DNA of 64,000 nt from Capsicum annuum (Eukaryota > Streptophyta > Magnoliopsida > Solanales > Solanaceae). Shown here one piece after another: positions 23,782 to 35,999 of this stretch; position 1 is the first letter of the stretch; every line of letters begins with the position of its first letter. The position numbers were made by a program, and so were the translations under genes. The stretch is from contig NC_061118.1 in the NCBI RefSeq assembly GCF_002878395.1, positions 86,006,521-86,070,520 of the forward strand, written 5' to 3'. The notes beneath the pieces are model-generated. The model saw nothing but the letters and a program-made list of their open reading frames with translations, was not told where the DNA came from and searched no databases.

Positions 23782-24961
23782 TGATCTTGGGTGAATTTAT
23801 ACACCTAAGCACCATAAATTACCTATAATTTAGCTAAGTTTTGAGAACAAAGTGCTTAGTTTGTTATGTTTTTATTTTACTTTTTATGTAATTAGGATAA
23901 CCTATATGATTAGCATGATTTTCGGTGTTAATAATGTAGTCAGAGATAAAAAGGGACCATGGATTGTGGATGACATTGGACACAAACAAAAGTAGCATGT
24001 TGGATGCAATGTGGCACCTAAAACTAGGTCCCAAGACTATTTAGTCATTAAATTAAGTCTAGGGACTATTAGGGAGAAAAGTTACTTAAAATACCCACAG
24101 CTAAAAATTCACGTATTATTTTGTATCTTTTGAATTTAGAGTGGCGGCTTAGCCTAGAGGAGAGAAACAACTTCATCTTGTTCACGTACTATTCCACCAA
24201 GACAATTTATTTTGATGTTTTGGTATGATGAACATTATTATTTTGATTCCCTCTTTATTCATGAGTAGCTAAGTTTATTAGTTAGGGTTATGGAAGCCTT
24301 GTAACATACAATCTATTACTTTGAGTTTTTGAATTAATCATGTGTTGATTTGCTTATATCATACTCTCTTTGTTATCTTGCAGTCTTATGGTTGCAAACA
24401 TAGAGGATGCACCTAAAAACACAAATTATTCGATAGAAAGGTTGATGTTAGAAAAAGAAAGTAGTGACAAGAAAATAGGATTTCCAACCCTGATTTGATA
24501 CGTTAATGCCTTAATAGGATTAACAACTTGGAGATTTCGTATTGTTATTATAAACACTTTTGATTCGAGAGAAATAAAGTGAATAAGTCCTTGATGGTTG
24601 AGAAACACTAGGATTAAGTTATAGAATATGTTTCTCTATAAACATGATGCATGTATGAATTCATAAAACCCAATAGTGGAAAGTATTGAAAACTTCAAGG
24701 TGGATATAACCCTAGCTTGCTATTTCTCTAAATTTGAGTACTACTACACATATCTCATCTTGTTAAACTGAAACCATTAATTTGTGAACTAATCAAATCC
24801 CACTATTGCTTTATGAAAACAAATGATTAAAAGTCAACTAATCTACATACCACTTAATTAGCACCATATTCCTTATGGGATTCGACCCCAACCTAGTTGG
24901 ATTATATATTTGAGAACGACCGCTGACACTCTTGTAAGAGATTTGTAATTTGGGTGTATCA
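23782..24961 (+). repeat. Solo LTR H (Athila/Tat-like) inserted beside the gypsy-C PPT
   Basis: The 1180-base segment starts TGATCTTGGG and ends gggtgtatca. It splits the otherwise continuous minus-strand phrase gaatgatcctggggg. Flanks are agggt (23777-23781) and aggat (24962-24966), a 4-of-5 TSD of the 5-base length usual for LTR elements. The phrases 'gcacctaagcacca'-like near the start and 'ccttatgggattcgacccc' near the end recall LTR ends of Athila/Tat elements; that family call is from memory and tentative. It has no coding content. It could in principle be a short non-autonomous element, but no internal domain is visible. Confidence 0.7.
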
Positions 24962-25124
24962 AGGATCATTCTTCCTCGAATGATGCGTAATACATACATT
25001 AACACATTTTAAAATAAAAACATCCCATACTTACCTTTAGCAAAGACAGAAAACAAAGACATCAAGGAATTCACAATTTTCTTTAACAAAGTTAGAAAAC
25101 AAAGATGTTAAGATCACACATACA

Positions 25125-28100
25125 TTAAGCATAATTTTCAAAAATAGGGAATAGGAATAGATAGTTGGACTTCATTTCCTCCTCGGCTTCCCAAGTAGCT
25201 TCCTCAAACTTTTGGTTCCTCCAAAGAACCTTTAGTAAAGCGGCATCCTTCTTCCGTAACCGATGAACTTGCCAATCTAAGATCTTCATTGAAACTTCCT
25301 TATAAGACAAAGAATGTGAAATGCCCACACCTTATAAAGGAACAACCAACGAAGTATCGCCCACGCACTTCCTCAACATTGTAACATAGAAGACCAGATG
25401 AATAGAGCTTAAGCTAGAAGGAAACTCTAATTCAAATACAACATTACCAACCATCTTCAAAACCAAATACGAACCAACATAGCATGGACTGGGCTTCCCC
25501 TTTTCAAAAATCACATCACGCCCTTCATGGGAGACACCTTTAAGCACACCCAATCGCCAACATTAAACTCCAACTCCCGCTATCTCACATCAACATAAGA
25601 CTTTTGATGACTTTCAGCGACTTAAGCCTATCCAGAATTACCTTTACCTTCTCCATGGCTTGGTGAACCAAATCTGGGCTGAATAATCTACTTTCATAAA
25701 CCTCCAACAACCCAATAGGAAAACTATACCTCCTACCATACAAAGCCCCAAACAGAGCCATACCAATGCTAGATTGATAATTGTTGTTATATGCAAACTT
25801 TATGAGAGGCAATTAATCAACCCAACTACCACCATAATCAAAAACACAATCCCTAACCATATCTTCAAAGGCCTAAATTGTCCTTTCCACTTGCATATTC
25901 TTCTATGGGTAGAAATTAGTACTAAGGGTTACCTTTATCCCCAAACCTTTCCATCAGGAATGCCAAAAGTGAGATAAAAAATAGGCACCATAATCGAAAA
26001 GGATAGAAACTGAAGCACCATGCAACTCTACTCTCCCCTCAATAAAGATATTAGGGTAATCCTGTATGGAAAAAGTTGTCTTTACTGGAAAGAAATGAGC
26101 AAACTTAGTCATCCTATCAACGATGACCTAAATAGTATCAAATTAATTTTGAGACCATGGAAGACCAGTAACAAAATCCATATTAATTATTTCCCATTTC
26201 CTTACTGCCAGCTCAATCTCTTGAGTCAACCCACCAAGCGTCAAATGCTCTGCGTTCCCTTGCTGACACACTATGTATTTAGCCCCAATATTGGACACAC
26301 CCTACTTCATATTATTTCACCAACAAATCTCCTTAAGATCATGATACATTTTTGTTGAAATAGGATGAGCCATAACTACCTTGGTATCTAAAGATACCAT
26401 CACCATTAATCTCAAAAGTGATTACTTTCTGGTGATCCACATCATCTTTGATCCATATTAAGATAGGATCGAAAACTTGTTTCTCCTTCACCTCTATACC
26501 AAAAGATATCTTCACCACCTCTTGAACAGTCATACCAGCATCCTCAAAATCCATGAGACGGACGCCAATATTAGAAAAATAGTGAATGTCCTTTTCCTAA
26601 CTCACTTGTCCTTGTACACATGAGATATACTCCTCATGGAAAACTTGCTAAAAGTATCAGCAACCATGTTACCATTACTTGGGTGATTGTGAAGACTTAT
26701 GTCATAGTCCTTCGCAACTCAAGCCATCTCCTTTGCCTGAGATTTAGCTTCTACTAAATGAATAGCTATTGTAGGCTTTTATGATCAGGATAAATATTAA
26801 CATGGACTCCATACAAATAATGTTGCAAGATCTTCAATACCATACCTAACAAATCCAAATCATCAATAGAATAGTTCTTCTTATGAACCCTTAATTACCT
26901 AGAAGCATAAGCAACCACCTTGTCATGCTACATCAACACGCAACCCAATCCCACTCGAGACGTATCACAATAGAGAACAAAATTATTAGTACCTTAAGGT
27001 AGAGTCAAGATCAGAGCCAAAGTCAACTTATCCTTCAACTTCTCAAAACTACCCTCACAAGCATCAGACCACAAGAACTTTACCTTATTCAGATTCAACT
27101 TAGTAAATGATGAAGTAATAGAAGAGAAACTTTCCACAAACCGTTTATAATAAGCTCCAAATGGTAGTTGGAGTAGTTAGTCTAGTCAACTTCTTCACCA
27201 CCACAACTTTTTATGGATCCACCATGATCCCATCTCTAGAAACAACATGACGCAGATAGGTCACAATATTCAATTAGAACTCATACTTCATGAATTTCAC
27301 ATATAACCACTGATCTTTCAAGGTTTGTAATGTAAGGAAGAGGTCATAGACATGATCTTCCTTACATTTAGAATACACCAAAATATCATCTATAAAAACA
27401 ACTATGAACAAATCTAAAAACTGACGAAATACTCAATTCATGAGATCCATAAAAGCTGTCGGGGCATTCGTTAACATAAAGGACATCACCAAGAACTCAA
27501 AATAACCATATAGGGTTCAAAAGGCAGTCTTAGGGAAATACACTTCCCTAATCCTCAAGTGATGGTAAATCGACCATATATCAATCTTAGAAAAGTACTT
27601 AGCACCCTGAAGTTGATTGAAGAGATCATCGATCCTAGGAAGCAAATACTTGTTCTTTACTACTACCTTATTTAATTGGTAGTATTATATAGACATCTGA
27701 AGAGACCCATCCTTCTTACAAATAAAGAGAATTGAGGCACACAATAGAGAAATACTAGGGTGAATAAAACCCTAATTTAATCTTTTAATTTCTCCTTGAT
27801 CTTTTTTAACTCAATCGGAGCCATTCTATAAGAAGGGATAGAAATAGGATGAGTGTTCAAAAGAAGATCAATCTAAAAATCTATTTCTGTATTGGGAGAA
27901 CAATAGGAATATCATCAAGGAACACCATAGGAAACTCATAGACCATAGGGACAAATTGCAAAGAAGGTCTTTCAAACCTACAATCCTTAACATGCATTAG
28001 GTGATAGAGACACCCCTAAGAAATCAGCTTCCGGGCTCTAAGATACAAAATGAACTTTCTATAGGCACTAGGGAACTACCTTTCCATGCAATCACTGGCT

Positions 28101-28695
28101 TATTAGGGAAGTGAAAAATAACTCATCGGGTCTAATAATCAAGTGACGCATGGCGTATATTCAACCAATCCATCCTTAAAATCATATCAAAGTCTATCAG
28201 GTCCAACTCTATTAGATCTACCAAGGTCTACCTACCACTAACAGATATCACACAACCCCTTAGATGTTTCTAGTTGTAATGGAGTCACCCATTAGGGTGG
28301 ACATAGAAAAGGGATCTGGAATACACTCAGGATCAAAACCAAAATGAATAGCCATATAAGAAATCACATAAGAGAGGTAGACCCAATATCAAGTAGATAA
28401 TATACAATATAAGAGAAAAGTTTGACCATACCTATAACAAAATTAGGGGATGCCACAGAATCCTGATGAGTGGTAAGAGTGTACAGAAAGTTTAAGCCAG
28501 TATTGAAGCCAGAAATAGAATTAGCACCCTTTGATATAGGAGCTAACGATGCACAAACAAGGATCTTATTCTACCCAGAAAAATCCGTTAAAGGTTAGAC
28601 CCTCTATATATGACCAATCTAATTATATTTAAAGAACTTATTCTTCCCCTCTTTACAAACTCCATGATACACCTGACCCCAAAATCAATAAGAGG
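25125..28695 (-). pseudogene. Zinc knuckle and pol pseudogene of gypsy-C
   Basis: On the minus strand from 28695: decayed zinc knuckle (FFKYNQIGHI, first Cys lost), protease (about 28430-28100, LLDIGSTSL), RT (about 27870-27170, with [24 protein letters not shown] and an intact [14 protein letters not shown]), a badly broken RNase H (27000-26620), spacer (EVKEKQVFDPILIWIKDD), integrase (about 26340-25590, with FAYNNNYQSSIGMALFGALYGRR), and the tail (25553-25125) with FEKGKPSPCYVGSYLVL and VLWRNQKFEEATWEAEEEM. The tail is the best-preserved chromovirus C-terminus in the window. gag lies on the far side of the inserted element F, at 46649-47672. Confidence 0.9.
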
Positions 28696-28700
28696 GATAT

Positions 28701-29606
28701 TGAAATTCAAGAGGGGGTGAATTAAAATTTTTCTTTATTGACTCCTCACATTGGATTCGCCTGCAGATCAACCCACTTCACAAACAGATTAGACTTAAAA
28801 CAATTAAGCACATAAATAACAGAACATAAAGTAATAACATAGAAATTTATCCTGGTTCTGATCACCAATATGGTGCCTACTTTCAGTCCCCTTGGGTTTC
28901 AAAGTTTCCTTAGATAATTGAATATTGGGTATGATTACAATGATAGAAAACAAGTTCTAAAGACTTATTTTGCTTTTCAGATCTTATGATACAACTTTAG
29001 TTAATGTTATAAAGTTGACTCTATCCTACTCTTTATAAAATAATTGTAAACTAAAAGTTATAAAGCCTTGTAAGACTAAGAATGAGACACTTTGAATTTT
29101 ATCCTTGAAGTTGTGTAACTTGTGTATGTATTCAGTCTTCATCAATTATAGTCTTCGGTTGCTACTCTTCACAAGGAAACCTAGGAGATTTCTTCTCAAT
29201 AAAGGATTTAAATTGATTTCTTGATTGAGGAATATAGTCATTTGATATATCCATATACGGTTTTGGATCATGTCTTTATCAGATATGTTCGTGATCTATA
29301 TTTTCTTTTAATCTTGTATAGATTGATGTCCATACAATAGTTGTGGGCTTCCTTCCTTTTGTTTAGATTCGGATTTAATTTTTTGATTGATCTAGTCTTC
29401 CGTGATTCTGGGATGGTGATTCTCCTTTAATCTTCAATATATTTGATTAATTTGCTTTCCATGCTTGTTTGAGTATTGTGATCATCTGATGATTGGATAT
29501 TCTTCCATTCATAGAGTCGACTTCCTATATTAGCAGTATTTAATATCCTACAGGGATCCACTTGTTAGTTTGTCATTATTAAAATATATACTTCAGGAGC
29601 TTAATA
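28701..29606 (-). repeat. 3' LTR of element F
   Basis: It opens TGAAATTCAAGAGGGGG and ends cttcaggagcttaata (the last C of the usual ...aaca end has become T). It aligns along its length with 45765-46643, sharing gactcctcacat, cacttcaca, ttaagcac and tcctgcaggatccacttgttag-like blocks. Confidence 0.92.
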
Positions 29607-29621
29607 ATCTCCCTCTTTTTG
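29607..29621 (-). other. Polypurine tract of element F
   Basis: The + strand atctccctctttttg reads as the purine run caaaaagagggagat on the minus strand, directly before the 3' LTR. Confidence 0.85.
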
Positions 29622-30071
29622 ATAGTAAAAAAATGATTAAATATCCGTTGACTTCACTATTAGTTAGCTTGCTCCCCCTGACTTGTAAGCATCAGCCGGC
29701 CTTTGTCTGTCGATAGTCGACTTTGCTTTCCTTGACTTGGGAGCATCTTTGTTGTTCTAAGTTTCTTGGGTATTCATTGGACCTTTGTGTGCTTTGTGTG
29801 TCAAAAGTCGACTTATTTCTCTTGGCTTAGGTGTGCTTCCCTTTCTGTCTTTCTCACCCTTTTGGCATAGCAAAAAAGAATAGCAGTAAAAAAAAAAACA
29901 ACACATATAGACAGAGTAGCACACAATGCACATAAATAGAGGTAGTAAATAACCATGGATAATCTATCAACTAGGAATAGTAGAAGAAGTTGTCAGATAG
30001 TACGATAAAAATTATCTTACACCCCATAAACATAAGGGATAGGACCCATTTTTGAACAAAAAGTTCACAAT
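29622..30071 (-). other. Non-coding 3' region of element F
   Basis: This stretch between the second ORF and the PPT has short A-rich runs (about 29868-29905) and tandem-like tcgactt phrases near 29650-29820. I see no gene in it. Confidence 0.6.
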
Positions 30072-31436
30072 TCACCATTTCGCTAGAAAGTAGGTAAGAG
30101 TGTCATGCATATTTTGACAGAACTTCCCATAGGATTTTTCAACATTCCTAACAAAGGAAGAGTAGGAGTTTGGAAAACAGATAGCCAGATCATTATTTGG
30201 GGAAGATACTTGGGATTTCAAAGTTTCCATACAAGAGAGCACTCGAGAGAATAGCTTGACTCCTTCTTGTTTAAGCCCATTAAGTCCCATCCGGACCATA
30301 CCCTATGTCAGAGCTTCTAATTTTACCATGGTCCAAGAGCTTCATAGTAGAATCTTGGTGTTACATGATACCTTCCTTGATGGATTTGAACCACTACTTT
30401 ACTTTTTTCAAGTTACTTCATCAAGGAGACAGAGGAGTTAGAGACAGATTTACTTACCTTTGGAGGCTCAGCCTTAGTACGAACGTACTCCTTCTTGCAC
30501 TATTTATCTTCCACTATAACATATCCCATACTACTGAAAGTTCTTGAATCATAATTTGCAGAAACTTCTACTGGGGATAAGTACAGAGATCAATGGAGTA
30601 GAACAAGAGGATTTGGGTGATAAAAAGTCTATATGGCAAACTGCTAGATGTCTTGACTTCCCTTGCGCTCTTAAGTATGTACTTGCGTATCCAAATGGTC
30701 CAATTTATTTTGATATTTTTGACCAAACATTAAAGCACAAAGTCATCACGATAAGTGATGTTGCTTGGGGATCCTTTTTGTAGAATCAAAGTGGTAGCAA
30801 CGATATGGACCATAATGCAAAATTTAAAGTATAACGATAGAGGACCAAAGTTGGTTGATATGGAGTAAGGGTCAGAAAAAAATTTCTTGGCTTCCTTAAC
30901 ACCCACTTCAAAGTCCTCAGGGTAGTTATTGTTCATAAAAGGGACCATACCGAAAAATTTAGTTTCAAAGACATTTTCAAATGGATATTTATTCAAGAAA
31001 ATTCTTGTGCCTAGCACAAGAGTCTTAAATTCACCACTGTCTAGGAAAAGTCTTAGATTGGCATAAAATATGTGAACAAGGTCTTCATAGACTAGAAGTT
31101 CACTGAGACAAAAAAGCAAGGACAGATCTTGAAATTTAAAAAATGGCCAACAGTGTAAGTGGCATTATGAAGTTGGTTGAGATTGACGATACGACCAGGA
31201 ATGATTAAGTAATTTTTTAAGGAGAGGAACTTTTACTTGTGGATATTTGTCCAGAATTATTGCATCTCCTTTGGAGAAAGAGAGTTTGAAGGATTTAGAC
31301 TGGGTTTCCTTGCAAAGGAAATAGGGCTGGAAAAGGGTCATTATTTCTTGAGCAGAATGGACTAAGATGAGGACTCATCAGAGGATTCTGAAGGAGGAAC
31401 AGAACCATTAAAAGAGATTCTAGAAACATTAGCCAT
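30072..31436 (-). pseudogene. Second ORF of element F: plant transposon protein-like (PF20167-type) pseudogene
   Basis: The start is ATG at 31436, giving MANVSRISFNGSVPPSESSD, an acidic/serine-rich lead with stops soon after. After at least one frameshift a conserved block follows: DLVHIFYANLRLFLDSGEF, LVLGTRIFLNKYPFENVF, FFGMVPFMNNNYPEDFEV, then a segment with IVATTLILQKGS. That order resembles the 'putative plant transposon protein' domain found in many solanaceous repeat-derived proteins (assignment from memory). The C-terminal part (30299-30072) is helical: LNGLKQEGVKLFSRVLSCME, ending FLAKW. The function is unknown; no catalytic motif is visible. Stops at several positions make it inactive. 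Confidence 0.72.
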
Positions 31437-32701
31437 AAAACGTGTTTTTTATAGGGAGATGATATATAAAAGAGGATAGAGAGGAAGAAGAAGAGCCATC
31501 TAAGAGAACCTAGAGGAGGCGAATGTCTAGAAGGGATAGGAATAGAAAAGTGAAGGGGCGTGAAGTTAAAGGGAACTAATAGGGGTGAAAGGACATTGTA
31601 TGGGAAGAGAGAGGGGCGATAGAGTTGGCATGGGAAATGGTGAATTAATGATGAAATTCTTTTTAAAAGAAGACTTTTTGGTAAAATAGGTAAAATTGGA
31701 CTAAGTAAAAAATATTGTGACCAAAAATATGACTCATAAGTCATTAATACTAAATATTTTTCAAGATATTTCTTATAGTAATGTTTTTGTAAAAAATAAA
31801 GTTGGACTAAGTAAAATGATTTGTGTCCTTGACTCATAAAATATTAACACCAAATCTTTTTTTGAAAAATCAAGATTTTTTTCATAAAGATCCAATTTTC
31901 TACAAAATCATGAACAGAAAAATACTCACAGCTAATATACTTTTCCCTAAATACATAAAACATTTAAATAGATTATCATCACAGTCTTATCATATCTTTT
32001 AGGAACAATCTCAAAAGATAGATTATGAACTAGTAGTTGACAAAAGATTCCTAGAATTTAAATACAACAGCTTCCAAGAGTTGTGCATCCTGCTTCAGTT
32101 ATTTGTGAGTCAACTAAAGTTTGTCCCTTGCTGAGTCATGAGTTTAGGGCATTAAAACTTTTATCATAATGGAAAAATTCTCACAAGAAAATATTAGAAT
32201 TATCAGGAATAATATTAAATCATGTATAGTAAAATAATAATTAATTTTTAATGGCTTAGAAACGTATCAAAAGTCGCCCCCTTTTAAGAAATTTGTAATA
32301 ATTGATTTTTAAATTCTTGAGATTGTTTCACAAAAAATTCTTCGTGAAAATAAATACAAAAAGCAGATTAAAAATTTAAGGGCATCAACTGATAAGGATA
32401 ATTCGTATTTGATTCAGACCTTGTCATAAGGACAAAATATTTTATTGAGGTCAGTACCCTCCTAAAAGGATTGTATCTTTATCTCTATTTTATTATTTTA
32501 GATACAAGAGTAAATTCTAAGGGGGTTATAGTCAATTCTGGTGACATTAACTCCTGCATCGTCACTGAATCTGACTATTTTGTTGTCTTCATTCTTTAAA
32601 ATAGAAGAGATCCCTTTTCTTTCTAGCTATACTTCTAGAAAATTCATTATCAATCCCTCTTTTTCATAGATTTTGTAGACATATTCCTACAAATAAGAAG
32701 A
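31437..32701 (-). other. Non-coding middle of element F
   Basis: This lies between the gag stop and the second ORF. It is AT-rich with scattered stops in all frames. A short readable segment downstream of gag (EGLIMNF, then GISSILKNEDNKIVRF) is not recognised. There is no RT, integrase or protease motif, and the space (about 1.27 kb) is too small to hold a copia pol. Confidence 0.6.
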
Positions 32702-32934
32702 TTAATTTTGCTTAGGTACCCAAGTAGTTTTGGGTCCTTGTGGGTTAGATGTACTTTCTTTGGGCTTCCATACCCACTCACTTTTAGGCTTGTGCCTACA
32801 GCTGTAGGATTTGTGCCCTCTCTATCCATAGATATAACAAATAGGTCCTAGAGAGGATAAATAGGTCTTAGCTGATTTAAATGACCCTGATGAGGAACTT
32901 GAATAGTTTTTGAATGATTTTGATCTTATCTTAT
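32702..32934 (-). pseudogene. gag C-terminus of element F (zinc knuckle)
   Basis: Reading leftward from the junction with element G: a serine-rich run (KNYSSSSSGSFKS), then a CCHC zinc knuckle at 32839-32798 read as C-Y-I-Y-G-stop-RGHKSYSC (second Cys changed to Tyr, one stop), then HKPKSEWVWKPKES and TTWVPKQN before a TAA. The knuckle spacing and the WVPK ending are typical of copia-type gag C-termini in plants. The missing middle of gag (about 200 residues) should join this part to 45370-45704 but is in neither flank. Confidence 0.82.
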
Positions 32935-34549
32935 GTAGCCTTGTTTTGAGGATAATTTGTGTGATTTATGTGTTCATAATGATATATAAGCATCTAAGTG
33001 TTCAAGTATGTAATTACAATGTTTAAAGGTGTTTCCAAACAAATTTAGGTTTAAATTGATCATTTAGAGTCTAGACAAGAAAACTAGTTTTATTAGCTTG
33101 AGCTAGGAGTTGCTCTAGTTGATTTTGATGGATTCTAATCTATTTAATGAGTTCCAAATAGTTTAATTTTGTATTTATGCATGGAAAAACTTGTTTTTAA
33201 AGAGAAAATTTAAATTGGATTAATCCAATTGGATTAAGCCAAGAGTCGAAATAATAAACTAAAGATCAATGTGGGAGAGCCTACTCTTAGTTTGTGTATC
33301 TAGTTCACCATTCTTGATGTTTTATTGTTTTGAAATCTAATACATGGTGTTTAATCTTGTAGGATGATTGGTGAGTTGATTTTGAGGATAAAATGATGAT
33401 GTAAAAGCTATAAACGGAGTGGAAACAATACCACAAGGCATAGAATTAAAGGGAAAAGGCATAAGGCAAAGAATAGGCGTGGAAGGCAAATTCCAATGAG
33501 GTCCCGCGTTCAGCTCGTATTGCGACCTCTGCTCCACCTTTATAAAGATCATTTCGTGATCTCTACTCCATCTTTATACAGATTCTATCGCGATCTCCAC
33601 TCCCTAGTTGCTGTAATGCAAAACGAGGTCCATTTCACACAAGGCAAAAGTTGTCCACAATAAATAGGACTCGTACATGTTATGTTACATACTTTTGGAC
33701 ATCTTGGATTTTGAGAGGAGGCTAATCAACACTTTATTTATGCTTTATTTCTATTTAAATTAGCATTTTAATGGATTATACCATGTATTCATCCATGATG
33801 ATTACGGTTATGTCGATTAGTGGCTAAACACCTACTTTCTAGGGTTAAAGCCAAGAACATGACTACGATTGTTATGAATTGAATTGGTTTTGCTTATTTA
33901 TCATATTTGGTTACTTTTTTGACCCTTTTTATAATTATTTTAAGAATTCACAACCCTTAGAATACATATATTATTGACCATATGATCTCGGGAGGGGAAG
34001 AGTGACATAGAACATGGGGATAAATAGAGTAGGGTTCTTATTCCTTTATAAAATAGGGGATTTGAATTAGCATCTAGGACAAAGATATACCTAGAAGCCT
34101 TACTTGGTTCACGTGTAGTATGATAGGTTCTTGCATCTAATTGGATTATTACATCCCCTCTCGTCAATGTAGTTATAATGTCTAAATTACGTAGAGGATT
34201 AGAGGTCAGGAGGCCATAATCATGATAAACCCTACAAATCAACAACAAAGATGAGTAGTCTAAATGATGAAGCTCATTATCATAGTATGATCATTTGTAG
34301 TGCTTTATCCCCGAGCTTTCATCTATTGATTGTCCACAGTCTTTACTTTTCTGCATTATTTTACATTACTTTTACTTCATAAACTTTCAAAACACTTTTA
34401 GTTACTTTGCATCAATTTAATCTCAATTGTGAACTGGAATTGAATAGTTGTTAAAACAATTCTCTGAGGGATTGATATTAGGCTTTGTAAAAGGCCACTG
34501 TGTTAATTTGTGAGGCCACGTACACTTACGTGTGTGCTTCAGCGCAACA
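32935..34549 (+). repeat. 5' LTR of element G, missing its first ~43 bases
   Basis: It aligns with the 3' LTR from about 41470 onward (gaggataatttgtg..., aaaggtgttttcaaacaa). The 3' LTR starts 43 bases earlier with TGTTGGGCG, and that part is absent here because readable gag of element F continues up to 32934. It ends cagcgcaaca, followed by the PBS. Three imperfect repeats with tttatacagat lie at 33515-33607. Confidence 0.88.
33515..33607 (+). repeat. Three-copy module array in the element G LTR
   Basis: Units of about 34-36 bases follow the pattern 'tcgtgatctctactcca + ctttatacagat'. The same array lies in the 3' LTR at 42040-42130, with CG sites further eroded (tcatgacc, tcataaac). It resembles in position the CG-rich U3 modules of the chromovirus LTRs. 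Confidence 0.75.
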
Positions 34550-34555
34550 AGTTTT

Positions 34556-34574
34556 TGGCGCCATTGCTGGGGAC
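34556..34574 (+). other. Primer-binding site of element G (tRNA-Asp type)
   Basis: tggcgccattgctggggac differs in two positions from the TGGCGCCGTTGCCGGGGA site typical of the Athila/Tat lineage, and lies six bases after the LTR end. Confidence 0.88.
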
Positions 34575-34639
34575 TTGTAAATTGGCAACTATTTTTGTTT
34601 TAGTTTTACTTTTTAGATTTCCTTAATTCTTTATTCTTG

Positions 34640-35990
34640 GTCTTGGTTTTTTATTTGCAGGAAAAAGGTTTTCAAACTAGTAAGTTAGCAAAGGATAGGG
34701 AATTGGTTAAACAAACTCCCAATCCGAGCAACATTTCTATCAGTGACGAAGAGAAGCAATTCTTCTCCCCCTTGTCCTGCAAATTGAAGAATATCAAGAT
34801 AATCCTGCTCTTATGGCTAAAGAACAACAAGCCCACAGGATAGTTAGAGATGTGGAAATCCTACTTCCATAAAATTTAACCTCCCTATTTCAGAAATTGG
34901 CTGCTGGAGGAAATTTTGAGTTGAAGTAGTACATGGTGCAGCTTTTGATCAGCAGTGGACAATTTATGGGCTTTCACATGAAGATCCATAAGTCTATCTG
35001 TGAAAATTTTTGGAGATTAGTGACATATTCATCGCAAAGGGCATGTCAACTGATTATGTAAGGCTAACACTACTCTACTTTTCACTATTAGGGGAAGTGA
35101 AAAAGTGGTTGAACGCTGAGCCGAAAAATTCAATCACAACATGGGATGACTTAGCTTGGAAATTCCTCATCCAATTCTTTCCATTAGGCAAGACTTTAAG
35201 ATTGTGCAGTCAGATTGTGTGCTTCAAAAAAATCCAAATGAGAATTTAAATCATGATTGGGAGCAATTCAAAGAACTTCTTTGGGACTGTCTGCATCATC
35301 AGTAGTCTAACGAGGTACTATCTCACACTTTCAATGAAGAACTTGACCATAACATAAATATTTTGCTAGATTCAGCTGTAGGTGGTCAAGCTTTGGAGTT
35401 GACATATGATAAGCTCTATACCTTGTTGTATCGGATTGCACAAGGGAATCTCGAGTAGCATTCAGACTCAAGAAATACCACAAGAAGGTTGTAAGTGTAT
35501 TGGAAGTGGACCAATTTACTGTTATCTCTTCCAAAATTTCTACCCTACAAAATTAGATAAGCAATATGAAGTTGGGGGTTACACATCCTTTAGACATAGT
35601 TAATGCAATTCAACAGACTGTAGGTTATTATAAGGTTTGTCGTAATAGTGGGTCAGCTGCTATGTGTGCTGCAAATCTTGAGTCCATGATATTTGTGGGA
35701 AATGTTTAGAGGTCGAATTATGGGAACACCTATAATCAAAAGTCGCAAACTCAGCCACTCAATCAATCATGAAACAACCAACAACAATAAATTCAAGGTA
35801 ATCAAATCACAGTCTAGTCTAGAAACATTGAAGAGATGTTGAAGAAAATTATAGCTGCTCAAGCATAATTAGCAGTAGATATAAAGATCCAGCAAGCGGC
35901 TACAAGGAGCTTAGGGTTACAAATTGGTCACATTACGAAGGCTCGAAATGTCAGGCCTCAAGTTGATTTTCCAAGTGATACTAAAAATCC
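34640..35990 (+). pseudogene. gag pseudogene of element G
   Basis: The Athila-type capsid domain is clear: GNFELK-stop-YMVQLL, then EISDIFIAKGMSTDYVRLTL, FSLLGEVKKWLNAEPKNSIT, TWDDLAWKFLIQFFPLGKT (35010-35249). A further segment follows in another frame: NEVLSHTFNEELDHNINILL and GGQALELTYDKLY. Later come a YGNTYN block and a helical region with IEEMLKKIIAAQA, ending in RPQVDFPSDTKNPKQV, which leads into the protease polyprotein. Several stops and at least three frameshifts are present. The exact initiator is not certain. Confidence 0.82.
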
Positions 35991-35999
35991 TAAACAAGT

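Noticed and set aside
23782..24961. Possible MITE or host exon
   Set aside because: No terminal inverted repeats and no splice-bounded open frame. The 5-base near-TSD and TG...CA ends fit a solo LTR better.
31295..31837. Longest open frame in the window (180 aa, minus strand)
   Set aside because: It starts in the non-coding middle of element F and runs over the true second ORF in another frame. The correct frame begins at 31436 and shows the conserved motifs.
33940..34248. 102-aa minus-strand frame repeated at 42463-42708
   Set aside because: Both copies lie in the two LTRs of element G, antisense. The repetition comes from the LTR duplication, not from a gene family.
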